6,990 nucleotides of DNA from a bacterium (lineage in GTDB: Bacteria > SZUA-79 > Acidulodesulfobacterales > Acidulodesulfobacteraceae). The notes beneath the pieces are model-generated. The model did not search any database, was not told the DNA's origin, and saw only the letters and a list, made by a program, of their open reading frames with translations. The stretch spans positions 1 to 6,990 of the forward strand of contig JAJZLA010000080.1 in the NCBI GenBank assembly GCA_021803845.1, in the 5' to 3' direction. Below are positions 1-6,871 of the stretch, piece by piece; position 1 is the stretch's first letter; each line of letters opens with the position of its first letter. A program made the position numbers and the translations under genes.

Positions 1-48
1 TCTCTAAAGAGTTTCAAAAAAAGATTTGCGGGTATTGATACAATATGA
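1..48 (+). CDS. 3' end of an upstream gene (partial, unidentified)
   Basis: The window opens inside what is probably the tail of another plus-strand gene. Frame 1 is open from the first base and stops at TGA 46-48, giving a 15-residue tail ending in RFAGIDTI. That stop would overlap the rpoD start codon as ATGA (45-48), a typical arrangement for translational coupling. Frame 3 is also open, to TGA 36-38, giving a tail ending in FQKKICGY, so the sequence alone does not decide between them. In many bacteria the gene before rpoD is dnaG (primase), which makes dnaG the natural guess, but this fragment is too short to recognise and I assign no name. Confidence 0.3.
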   Translation, partial: SLKSFKKRFAGIDTI

Positions 49-1982
49 CTAAAAAAAATATAGAAAATAAAAAAAATAATAAAAATAAGGCAAATAAGAC
101 AGAGGCAAATAATAAAGCCTATAAAAATAATACCGTTAAAGAACAAAAACCGGCGGATACTTTAAAAAAACAGAAAAAGGAAAAAGAAATAGAAACGCTA
201 ATTTTAAATAAAAGCATAGAGAAAGCCAAAGAACGTTCCGGCGGCAAATTAAGCTACGACGAATTTAACGATATTTTACCTCAGGATATAGTTTCTTCCG
301 ATCAGATAGACGATTTAATAAGTATGCTTGGGGAGAAAGATATAGAGATCGGCAGAGATACCTCTTCTATTTTTACCAAGTCTTCTTCTAAGTTTGCCGA
401 TGACGAAATTTTTAGCGACGAATTGGAAGAGGAGGAAGATTTATCCCTTAAAACTAATGACCCCGTAAGGATGTATTTAAAAGAAATGGGATCTGTCGCT
501 TTGCTTACGCGTGAAAGAGAAATAGAAATTGCAAAAAGCATCGAAGAAGGGGAAGAAGAAATTTTCTCGTCAGTTTTGAATTCGGATATTTTAATCCGGT
601 GGATTATATCGATAGGAGATAAATTAAAAAACGGCGATTTAAATATTAGCGGCATAGTTTCCGATTTCGATGACGTTGACTTTCCAAGCGAGAAGGATAT
701 AGAAAAAGCGGAAGCCAGATTTTTATCTATTATCGAAAAAATAAAAAAAGAGGTAAAATATAAAGAAGATAAATCTAAAACAGAAAATGCTTCTAAAAAA
801 TCAAAGAAAAATAAAATTTCTTTTAGGGAAGACAGTTCGGACGGAATAGAATCGGATGAAGACAATATAGAAGATATAGATTCGGATAGTTCTTCAAAAT
901 CTATTTCTTGGGTAGGACATAAAAATTTAACGGCGGAATCAAAGAAAAAAATACTCGGTTATATTAAAGATTTAAGGCTCAAAAAGAAAATATCCGATAA
1001 AGTTATAATGAGGCTTAAAAATCATAATATAAAAATATCGGAATTTGAAGAAAGCATCAAAGAGCTTGAATCTGCTTATAATAAGAAAAACGAAATCGGA
1101 GAACAGTCTAAGTCTCAGGAGCATAAACGCCAGGAAAGCATTAATAAGCTCATAAACGAATATAAGACAAAGATTGTGGTTTCCGAGAAAGAGGTAGGGG
1201 TATCCAAAGTCGAACTTAAAAAAATAGTCGAAGCTATAAAAATAGGCGAAGAGAAGTCTAAAGCGGCAAAAACCGAATTGGTAGAAGCTAATTTGAGACT
1301 TGTGGTTTCTATAGCTAAAAAATATTCCAATAGAGGGCTTCAATTTTTAGACCTGATTCAGGAAGGCAATATAGGTCTTATGAAAGCGGTCGAAAAATTT
1401 CAGTATCAAAGAGGATATAAGTTTTCTACATATGCTACGTGGTGGATAAGACAGGCTATTACCAGAGCGATTGCCGATCAGGCAAGAACTATAAGGATAC
1501 CTGTCCATATGATAGAAACCATCAACAAATTAATCAGGACTTCAAGAGCTTTAGTTCAAGAGATTGGAAGAGAACCTGTTCCGGAAGAAATTGCCGAAAG
1601 AATGGATTTGCCTATAGATAAAGTCAGAAAGGTTTTAAAGATAGCAAAAGAGCCTATTTCTCTTGAAACTCCCATAGGCGAAGAAGAAGATACGCATCTC
1701 GGCGATTTTATAGAAGATAAAACGGCCGTTTTGCCTTTAGAAGCGGCAATAAATGCCGACCTTGAAGCGCAGACGGGAAAAGTTCTTGCTTCTCTTACCG
1801 AAAGAGAAGAAAAAGTTTTGCGCATGAGGTTTGGAATAGGAATTAAATCCGACCATACCTTAGAAGAGGTAGGGCAAGAGTTTGGAGTTACAAGAGAAAG
1901 AATAAGGCAGATAGAAGCAAAAGCCCTCAGGAAGCTCAGGCATCCGAGCCGTTCCAAAAGGCTTAAAACATTTGTGAAGTAG
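45..1982 (+). CDS. rpoD: RNA polymerase primary sigma factor RpoD (group 1 sigma-70)
   Basis: This is the housekeeping sigma factor that directs RNA polymerase core to -10/-35 promoters. In the 645-residue product, residues 1-46 form a Lys/Asn-rich low-complexity tail and about 47-105 resemble region 1.1. Region 1.2 ([22 protein letters not shown]) begins at 139. A long charged non-conserved region follows (about 170-400), with an acidic Ser/Asp/Glu stretch at 262-286. Region 2 spans about 409-485, including [33 protein letters not shown] and the promoter-melting [17 protein letters not shown]. Region 3 is about 486-560. Region 4 is about 578-640, with the [21 protein letters not shown] helix-turn-helix. 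Region 1.1 plus a large non-conserved region mark it as group 1, not an alternative sigma. The start at 45 is the only plausible one, because an in-frame stop lies at 36-38 and the next Met is residue 94. No Shine-Dalgarno is visible, so it may be coupled to the upstream gene. Confidence 0.98.
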   Translation: MTKKNIENKKNNKNKANKTEANNKAYKNNTVKEQKPADTLKKQKKEKEIETLILNKSIEKAKERSGGKLSYDEFNDILPQDIVSSDQIDDLISMLGEKDIEIGRDTSSIFTKSSSKFADDEIFSDELEEEEDLSLKTNDPVRMYLKEMGSVALLTREREIEIAKSIEEGEEEIFSSVLNSDILIRWIISIGDKLKNGDLNISGIVSDFDDVDFPSEKDIEKAEARFLSIIEKIKKEVKYKEDKSKTENASKKSKKNKISFREDSSDGIESDEDNIEDIDSDSSSKSISWVGHKNLTAESKKKILGYIKDLRLKKKISDKVIMRLKNHNIKISEFEESIKELESAYNKKNEIGEQSKSQEHKRQESINKLINEYKTKIVVSEKEVGVSKVELKKIVEAIKIGEEKSKAAKTELVEANLRLVVSIAKKYSNRGLQFLDLIQEGNIGLMKAVEKFQYQRGYKFSTYATWWIRQAITRAIADQARTIRIPVHMIETINKLIRTSRALVQEIGREPVPEEIAERMDLPIDKVRKVLKIAKEPISLETPIGEEEDTHLGDFIEDKTAVLPLEAAINADLEAQTGKVLASLTEREEKVLRMRFGIGIKSDHTLEEVGQEFGVTRERIRQIEAKALRKLRHPSRSKRLKTFVK

Positions 1983-1990
1983 TGGATTTA

Positions 1991-2066
1991 GGGCCTATAG
2001 CTCAGCTGGTAGAGCGGCCGGCTCATAACCGGTTGGTCCCTGGTTCGAACCCGGGTGGGCCCACCA
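1991..2066 (+). tRNA. tRNA with CAU anticodon (tRNA-Ile2 or elongator tRNA-Met)
   Basis: A complete 76-base cloverleaf folds. The acceptor stem is GGGCCTA with TGGGCCC (one T-G wobble), the D stem is GCTC/GAGC, the anticodon stem is GCCGG/CCGGT, and the T arm is CCTGG-TTCGAAC-CCGGG. The anticodon loop CTCATAA places CAT at 2024-2026. The discriminator is A and the 3' CCA is encoded. G1-C72 pairs, so it is not an initiator tRNA. CAU is read either as Met or, after lysidine modification by TilS, as Ile (AUA). The C4-G69 and C5-G68 pairs are both present and are TilS recognition elements known from E. coli, which favours Ile2. The tRNA sits 8 bases after the rpoD stop and 8 bases before the next start codon, so it is probably cut out of a longer transcript by RNase P and a 3' nuclease. 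Confidence 0.97.
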
Positions 2067-2074
2067 TTTTAAAA

Positions 2075-3187
2075 ATGTCATTATTTATAAAAGATGTAGT
2101 AGATAAATTAGAAAACCTGATACCGCCCGATTTGCAGGAAGATTGGGATAATTCGGGTTATCAGGTAAAATTATCCAATTCGCCGGTAACAGGCATAGTA
2201 ACATCATTAGACCTTTCTAAAAAGTCCTTAGATTTATCGCTTAAAACCAATTCTAACCTTATATTAATTCATCACCCGCTCTTTTTTCATCCATTGCCGT
2301 TTATAGACTTAAACTCGACGACCGGCAAATTTTTTGAAGCTCTGATAAATAATAAAATCTGCGTTTATGCTATGCATACTAATTTCGATTCCTCAGCATA
2401 TTCTATGAGCCGTTATATTCTGAATAAGCTGTCGGTAAAGGAAGTTATACCTCTGGTATCCGGGAAAAGAAATCTTTATAAATTATCGGTTTTTATTCCC
2501 AAAGGTTATGTAAGAGCGGTTAGAGAAGCTCTTTTTAAATACGGAAATCCAAAAATAGGAAACTATGAAAATTGTTCTTTTGAAACTAAAGGTAAAGGCT
2601 CCTTTAAACCTTTATCCGGCTCAGACCCGTTTATAGGAGAATCCGGAAAAACTTCTTTCGTCGACGAATCTAAAGTAGAAATATTGGTAGAAGAAAGATT
2701 TATAAAGCAGGCGATAGAAGAAATGAAGAAAGTCCATCCTTACGAAGAGGCCGCTTTCGATATTTTTCCGTTATACGATTTCGGAGGAAAAGAAACGGGA
2801 ATGGGTGCAACCGGTAATTTAGAAAACGCTACGACGCTGGGCAAAATTTTGGAAAATATTCAGAGCATTTTTTCGCCCGTTTTTATAAATTATTGCGGTA
2901 AATTAAATAAAAAAATAAAAAAAATAGCTGTAGTATCCGGAAGCGGATTTTCTTTTATAGACAATGCAATAAAAGAGGGCTGCGATATTCTAATATCTTC
3001 CGAATTAAAACATAGTACGGCAATCAGGGCAAATTTGAGCGGAATATCCTTGATTGAAATATCCCATTTCGATGCCGAAAAACATTTTACCGAAATAACG
3101 AAAAATATAATAACAAAAGAGTTTAATTCTAATATTTCGGTTTTTGAAAATAACGGCGAAAACAGCCCCTTTAATAAATTTAAATAA
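2075..3187 (+). CDS. Nif3-like dinuclear metal protein, DUF34 family (YqfO type)
   Basis: This is a member of the Nif3/DUF34 family, cytosolic proteins with a two-metal site, often labelled GTP cyclohydrolase 1 type 2 homolog, whose true role is unsettled. The 370-residue form has the two Nif3 halves split by a central PII/CutA-like domain (about 133-235, with GESGK at 188-192 and HPYEEAAFDIFPL at 221-233), as in Bacillus YqfO. Likely metal ligands are His66 and His67 (LIHHPLF), Asp105 (HTNFDS), His331 and Glu335 (HFDAEKH), so the site looks intact. The reading frame is open upstream to a GTG at 1982, but those 31 codons run through the tRNA gene, so ATG 2075 is the credible start and the protein begins MSLFIKDVVDKLE. 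No Shine-Dalgarno lies in the 8 bases between tRNA and ATG. The zinc-ribbon gene follows 24 bases on, probably in the same operon. Confidence 0.93.
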   Translation: MSLFIKDVVDKLENLIPPDLQEDWDNSGYQVKLSNSPVTGIVTSLDLSKKSLDLSLKTNSNLILIHHPLFFHPLPFIDLNSTTGKFFEALINNKICVYAMHTNFDSSAYSMSRYILNKLSVKEVIPLVSGKRNLYKLSVFIPKGYVRAVREALFKYGNPKIGNYENCSFETKGKGSFKPLSGSDPFIGESGKTSFVDESKVEILVEERFIKQAIEEMKKVHPYEEAAFDIFPLYDFGGKETGMGATGNLENATTLGKILENIQSIFSPVFINYCGKLNKKIKKIAVVSGSGFSFIDNAIKEGCDILISSELKHSTAIRANLSGISLIEISHFDAEKHFTEITKNIITKEFNSNISVFENNGENSPFNKFK

Positions 3188-3198
3188 TATATAAACAT

Positions 3199-3206
3199 AA
3201 GGAGGA
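3199..3206 (+). promoter_or_regulatory. Strong Shine-Dalgarno that fixes a TTG start
   Basis: AAGGAGGA lies 6 bases before TTG 3212. It is the only near-perfect Shine-Dalgarno in the window. It identifies the TTG as the start of the zinc-ribbon gene and probably compensates for the weak start codon. Confidence 0.85.
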
Positions 3207-3211
3207 TAGCT

Positions 3212-3994
3212 TTGAACGAACAAATTTCTTTTATATTGGATATTCAGAATATTGATTTGGAACTTTTAAAATTTGAGGAATCGCTTAAGAAAATTAATAA
3301 TGAAATTGACGAGTTGCAGAATGGAATTAATTTAAAAAAATCGGAGCATGAAAAATTAAATGAAGATTTGACGGAGTTAAATAAAAAAATATCCGGAACC
3401 GAGGTGGAAATTCAAACTTTCGACGATAAGCTTAATAAAATGAAAGATACGCAAAAACTTATAAAAACTAATAAAGAATATAACGCGCTTCAAAAATCCA
3501 TAAAAGATACCGAAGCTTTAAAAAAGAAAGCCGAAGGCGAATTAATTATGTTGGCGGAAAATCAAACGGTTTTGAACGATAAAATTAATTTAATACAAAA
3601 AGAGGCGGAAGACCTGCAGGTTAGTTTATCTTCAAAAGATGCCGAATTAAAAAATATAGAGAAAGAATTTGAGTTATCAAAAGAGGATTTTTTAAACAGA
3701 AGAGAGGCTGCAAAGAGCAAAATCAAAAAAAGCTACTTAGACATATATGAAACTATAAAAATAAGAAAAGGATTTCCTGCTATTGCTCCGGTACTGCAGT
3801 CAGGAGCCTGTACAGGATGTTACAGAATGCTGCCTCCTCAGCAGTTTAACGAACTTATATCCGAAAATGTTTTTATGCAGTGTCCAATCTGTTCAAGGAT
3901 TATTTACATTGAAAGTGTTCCACAAGAAACCGTTGCGGAAGCAGCGCCGCATTCTCCAAAAACATCTAAAAAAGTCAACAAAGCTAAAGTATGA
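3212..3994 (+). CDS. Coiled-coil protein with C-terminal C4 zinc ribbon (DUF164/CT398, FlgZ-like)
   Basis: The 260-residue product has two parts. Residues about 1-180 are long charged helices with heptad-like spacing, predicted to form a coiled-coil hairpin. A Cys4 zinc ribbon follows: Cys200 and Cys203 (ACTGC) and Cys224 and Cys227 (QCPIC). The segment TNKEYNALQKSI (86-97) matches the family's best conserved helical motif. After about residue 236 there is a variable Lys/Pro-rich tail. Relatives include Chlamydia CT398 and Helicobacter HP0958 (FlgZ), which has been linked to RpoN stability and flagellin mRNA binding. In Helicobacter the gene is also next to a Nif3 homologue, as here. The cellular role in this organism cannot be read from the sequence; binding of nucleic acid or a protein partner through the ribbon is an inference. 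The start is TTG, fixed by a strong Shine-Dalgarno. No signal peptide or membrane segment is seen. Confidence 0.9.
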   Translation: MNEQISFILDIQNIDLELLKFEESLKKINNEIDELQNGINLKKSEHEKLNEDLTELNKKISGTEVEIQTFDDKLNKMKDTQKLIKTNKEYNALQKSIKDTEALKKKAEGELIMLAENQTVLNDKINLIQKEAEDLQVSLSSKDAELKNIEKEFELSKEDFLNRREAAKSKIKKSYLDIYETIKIRKGFPAIAPVLQSGACTGCYRMLPPQQFNELISENVFMQCPICSRIIYIESVPQETVAEAAPHSPKTSKKVNKAKV

Positions 3995-4093
3995 TTTAAC
4001 GGTTAATACGAATAGAACGAAGATTATGTCCATATTTTTACCGCATGTTTTATAAACACTATAGAAAATATACCCGAGATTATTATAATTAAT

Positions 4094-4567
4094 ATGGATT
4101 TAAAAATATATAATTTAACTGTTTACACCGATGGAGCGTCGCGAGGAAATCCCGGAAAATCCGGTGCAGGAATTTTCATTATAGATGAAGATAATAAAAA
4201 AAATATTTCATTAAAACAGTATCTTGGTATTTTAACTAATAATGAAGCGGAATATAGAGCTTTTATTATAGCGCTGGAATATCTCTCTAAATCTAAATTT
4301 ACAAACGGCCCCGAAATATTTAATATTCTCTTTTTAGCCGATTCGCAACTTTTAATAAATCAAATAAACGGAATTTATTCGGTAAAAAGTCCAAATATCA
4401 TTCCTCTTTATAATAAGGCAAAAAAATTAATAGAAAATTTAAATGCATCTTATTCATTTAAGCATATTCCGAGATCGCTTAATTTTAAAGCAGATAAGTT
4501 AGCAAATTCGGCTATAGATTATAATATAGAAAAGTTAGATATTGACGAACAAACATCAAGCTGTTAA
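4094..4567 (+). CDS. Ribonuclease HI family protein (rnhA-like)
   Basis: A 157-residue RNase H fold enzyme expected to cut the RNA strand of RNA/DNA hybrids, as in primer and R-loop removal. All four acidic catalytic positions are visible: Asp13 in YTDGASRGNPG, Glu53 in TNNEAEYRA, Asp83 in LADSQLLINQ and Asp134 in HIPRSLNFKADKLAN. The last motif has the HxPRxxNxxAD form of the compact, plant/archaeal-like bacterial RNase HI branch rather than the E. coli RnhA form. It lacks an N-terminal hybrid-binding domain. Residues after about 143 look like a non-conserved tail. The start at ATG 4094 sits just before the first strand, with no Shine-Dalgarno. The final codons and stop overlap the rnpB promoter. 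The 99 bases between the zinc-ribbon gene and this one show no convincing terminator, so it may share the upstream transcript. Confidence 0.93.
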   Translation: MDLKIYNLTVYTDGASRGNPGKSGAGIFIIDEDNKKNISLKQYLGILTNNEAEYRAFIIALEYLSKSKFTNGPEIFNILFLADSQLLINQINGIYSVKSPNIIPLYNKAKKLIENLNASYSFKHIPRSLNFKADKLANSAIDYNIEKLDIDEQTSSC

Positions 4568-4570
4568 AAT
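4542..4570 (+). promoter_or_regulatory. Predicted sigma-70 promoter of rnpB, inside the end of the RNase HI gene
   Basis: TTGACG (4542-4547) and TAAAAT (4565-4570) are separated by exactly 17 bases, and a TGn extended -10 precedes TAAAAT (TG at 4562-4563). Transcription would begin about 4576-4578, which coincides with the 5' end of the RNase P RNA deduced independently from helix P1. The RNase HI stop codon TAA 4565-4567 is the first half of the -10 box. Confidence 0.75.
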
Positions 4571-4577
4571 GATTTGT

Positions 4578-4921
4578 CGGTCGTAAGCAAAAGCAGTCGG
4601 TCGCAAAAAACTTTTTGTTTTTTGAGGAAAGTCCGGGCTCCAAAGAGCATAATGCCGTTTTAAACCGGTGAAGGCAACTTTAAGGAAAGCGCAACAGAAA
4701 ATATACCGCCTCTTAATTACCGTAACGGTAAAGAGGTAAGGGTGAAATAGCGAGGTAAGAGCTCACTTGGACATTATGTAAATAATGTCTATTGCAAGCC
4801 CCATTAGGAGCAAGAACAAATAGGAAGATCAAGGCTGCTCGTCTTATACGGTCTTCGGGTTGTTCGCATAGAGAAATGACCGGCATATACAGAACCCGGC
4901 TTACGATTTTGCTTGCGGCCG
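4578..4921 (+). ncRNA. rnpB: RNase P RNA, bacterial type A (catalytic subunit)
   Basis: This is the ribozyme that removes 5' leaders from pre-tRNAs, acting with the RnpA protein. The universally conserved blocks are present in order: GAGGAAAGTCCGGGCTCC (4624-4641), ACAGAAAATATACCGCC, GGTAAGGGTGAAA then AGGTAAGAGCTCAC, and AGAACCCGGCTTA near the 3' end, which forms P4 with the first block. P1 is a 15-base-pair helix (4578-4592 with 4907-4921, two wobbles) that defines both ends. P2 pairs 4596-4603 with 4877-4884. P3 is an A6/T6 hairpin (4604-4624). A perfect 8-base-pair GTAA-capped hairpin at 4770-4789 is probably P12. P15 is 4824-4829 with 4851-4856. GAGCA 4645-4649 can pair with TGCTC 4836-4840, matching the P6 pseudoknot. 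Helix P18 seems missing. Length is 344 bases, against 377 in E. coli. No terminator follows before lepA. Confidence 0.97.
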
Positions 4922-4937
4922 TAATATTATAAAAATT

Positions 4938-6752
4938 ATGAATCGTATGGACATAAAAAAAATAAGAAATTTTTCAATAATAGCCCATATCGACCATGGA
5001 AAGTCCACGCTTGCGGACAGATTTTTAGATTTTACCGGAGCAATTACCGAAAGAGAAAAAGTTTCGCAGTTTTTAGACAATATGGAACTTGAGCGCGAAA
5101 GAGGCATTACTATAAAAGCTCAGACTGTGAGGCTTACATATAATTACGGCGGAGTCGATTACACTCTCAATCTGATTGACACCCCGGGGCACGTAGATTT
5201 TTCGTATGAAGTATCGAAGTCTTTAGCCGCTTGTGAAGGAGCTCTTTTGGTAGTCGATGCTACGCAGGGCGTAGAAGCTCAGACTTTAGCCAATGTTTAT
5301 ATAGCTTCGGATATGAACTTAACCGTAGTTCCGGTAATAAATAAAATAGACCTGCCCAGTGCCGACTCTGAAAAAACCAAAAAAGAAATTGAAGAAGTAG
5401 TCGGTTTGGAAGCCGGAGACGCAATTTTGGCAAGCGCCAAGGAAGGCATAGGAATTAAAGAGATATTAGAAGCGGTTATAGATAAAATTCCTCATCCAAG
5501 CGGAGACCCGCATGCACCCTTAAAGGCGCTCATTTTCGACTCATGGTTTGATTCATATCAGGGCGTTATCGCGCTAATAAGGGTATTTGACGGAACCGTC
5601 GTTCCCGGCGATACCATACTGCTTATGCACTCCGGAATTTCATATGAAGTCCAAAAAGTAGGCGTTTACAGCCCTTTTATGAAAGAGCTTGATGCTTTAA
5701 GCGCCGGAGAAGTAGGATTTATAATCGCCAATATAAAAGATTCAGTAAGGTTCAAAATAGGCGATACTATAACGCTTAAAAATAATCCTACTAAAAAACC
5801 TCTGCCGGATTTTAAAGAACCGAAACCTATGGTGTTTGCCGGCATCTATCCTATAGATTCCGACGATTATCCCGAGCTTAAGGATTCTATAGAAAAATTG
5901 AAATTAAACGATCCTTCTTTTTCATATGAGCCGGAAAATTCGCTTGCGCTAGGCTTCGGTTTTAGATGCGGGTTTCTTGGGCTTTTGCATATGGAAATCA
6001 TAGTAGAAAGACTTGAGCGCGAATACGGTTTAAGCCTTATATCTACGTCGCCTACCGTTCTTTATAATATAATAACGATGAAAGGAGAAGTTAAGACGGC
6101 TCTTAATCCTATGAAATTTCCGCCTTCCGAAGATATTTCAATGCAGGAGGTCGAACATATAGAGGAACCTTTTATTAAGGCAAATATTTATGTTCCTTCG
6201 GAGTATCTCGGCAAAATAATAAACCTTTGCGTAGAAAAAAGGGGAAGACAAGTAGAATTAAAATATATTACGAAAACCAGAGTTCAGTTAGTTTATGAAT
6301 TGCCCTTAGCCGAAATAGTTCTCGATTTTTACGACCAGCTAAAATCTCTTTCTAAAGGGTATGCTTCTTTTGATTACGAATTCAGCGGATACAGGCCGGC
6401 CGATATGATAAAACTTGAGATATTGGTAAACAAAGACCCGATAGATGCCTTATCTGTTATAGTACATAGGGATAAAGCCTACGTAAGAGGGAGAAACATA
6501 GTAGAAAAACTGAGGGCTTTAATACCGAGGCAGATGTTTGAAGTGGTTCTTCAGGCGCAAATAGGTTCTAAAATTATAGCCAGGGAAGAGATAAAGGCTT
6601 TACGCAAGAATGTTCTCGCTAAATGTTACGGTGGCGATATTACAAGAAAGAGAAAACTTTTAGAGAAACAGAAAGAAGGCAAGAAAAAAATGAAAAATAT
6701 CGGTTCGGTCGAAATTCCGCAAGAGGCGTTTCTCTCGATATTGAAAGTCTGA
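4938..6752 (+). CDS. lepA: Elongation factor 4 (LepA), ribosome-associated GTPase
   Basis: LepA/EF-4 is a conserved translational GTPase that binds the ribosome and has been implicated in back-translocation and in 30S biogenesis. The 604-residue product matches the family's usual length of about 600. The GTPase motifs are intact: HIDHGKST (17-24), RGITI (55-59), DTPGHVDF (81-88, with the catalytic-type His85), NKID (135-138) and SAK (166-168). Then come the beta-barrel domain II (about 195-290), the EF-G-like domains (with [16 protein letters not shown]), and the LepA-specific C-terminal domain (about 490-604), which carries [22 protein letters not shown] and ends [13 protein letters not shown]. 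The start is ATG 4938, but ATG 4947 ([12 protein letters not shown]) is an equally good or better match to the usual LepA N terminus. Neither has a Shine-Dalgarno. The gene begins 16 bases after rnpB and is followed by lepB, a long-known gene pair. Confidence 0.98.
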   Translation: MNRMDIKKIRNFSIIAHIDHGKSTLADRFLDFTGAITEREKVSQFLDNMELERERGITIKAQTVRLTYNYGGVDYTLNLIDTPGHVDFSYEVSKSLAACEGALLVVDATQGVEAQTLANVYIASDMNLTVVPVINKIDLPSADSEKTKKEIEEVVGLEAGDAILASAKEGIGIKEILEAVIDKIPHPSGDPHAPLKALIFDSWFDSYQGVIALIRVFDGTVVPGDTILLMHSGISYEVQKVGVYSPFMKELDALSAGEVGFIIANIKDSVRFKIGDTITLKNNPTKKPLPDFKEPKPMVFAGIYPIDSDDYPELKDSIEKLKLNDPSFSYEPENSLALGFGFRCGFLGLLHMEIIVERLEREYGLSLISTSPTVLYNIITMKGEVKTALNPMKFPPSEDISMQEVEHIEEPFIKANIYVPSEYLGKIINLCVEKRGRQVELKYITKTRVQLVYELPLAEIVLDFYDQLKSLSKGYASFDYEFSGYRPADMIKLEILVNKDPIDALSVIVHRDKAYVRGRNIVEKLRALIPRQMFEVVLQAQIGSKIIAREEIKALRKNVLAKCYGGDITRKRKLLEKQKEGKKKMKNIGSVEIPQEAFLSILKV

Positions 6753-6773
6753 TATTGGCGACTATTAGATACC

Positions 6774-6802
6774 ATAGGGACAGAATTCAATTCTGCCCCT
6801 AT
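6774..6802. repeat. Palindromic hairpin element between lepA and lepB
   Basis: ATAGGGACAGAAT (6774-6786) and ATTCTGCCCCTAT (6790-6802) form a 13-base-pair stem with one A-C mismatch and a 3-base TCA loop. It lies 21 bases after the lepA stop. No T-run follows, so it does not look like a classical intrinsic terminator. It could still block 3' exonucleases or act as a weak terminator. The GGGACAGAAT core resembles palindromic intergenic repeats that I recall near REP-associated tyrosine transposases, but only one copy is in view. Confidence 0.6.
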
Positions 6803-6817
6803 ATCAACTTGTAGCAT

Positions 6818-6846
6818 TAGACATTATTAAAAAAAACTGGTATAAT
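6818..6846 (+). promoter_or_regulatory. Predicted strong sigma-70 promoter of lepB
   Basis: TAGACA (6818-6823, five of six to consensus) and a perfect TATAAT (6841-6846) are separated by 17 bases, with a TGG extended -10 directly before TATAAT. The A-rich spacer is typical of AT-rich genomes. Transcription would begin near 6853, giving lepB a leader of only about 20 bases and expression independent of lepA. Confidence 0.75.
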
Positions 6847-6871
6847 TTATAAAAATTAAAAACTTTTTTTT

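Noticed and set aside
302..865. Minus-strand open frames opposite rpoD (also 972-1343, 1115-1330 and 1556-1957)
   Set aside because: They are antisense shadows of a strongly coding sigma factor gene, with Ser/Phe-rich compositions expected from reading A-rich codons backwards. No domain or start signal is visible.
3783..4055. Plus-strand frame overlapping the 3' end of the zinc-ribbon gene
   Set aside because: It runs in another frame across the conserved zinc ribbon and has no recognisable family. The real coding frame is fixed by the CxxC motifs.
4062..4089. Possible promoter for the RNase HI gene (TAGAAA, 16 bases, TATAAT)
   Set aside because: The -10 is perfect but the -35 is poor and transcription would start at or just inside the ATG at 4094. 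In such AT-rich sequence TATAAT arises easily, so I do not annotate it; a leaderless message remains possible.
4831..4845. Apparent change of the RNase P L15 GGU motif to GGC
   Set aside because: The AAGGC-TGCTC-GTCTT stretch resembles the P16/P17 layout I recall in other type A RNAs, and I cannot align L15 by eye well enough to claim that the tRNA CCA contact is lost.
6774..6846. Palindrome as the intrinsic terminator of lepA
   Set aside because: No T-run follows the stem; the next bases are ATCAACTTG. The A-run further on is on the wrong strand for a plus-strand terminator.
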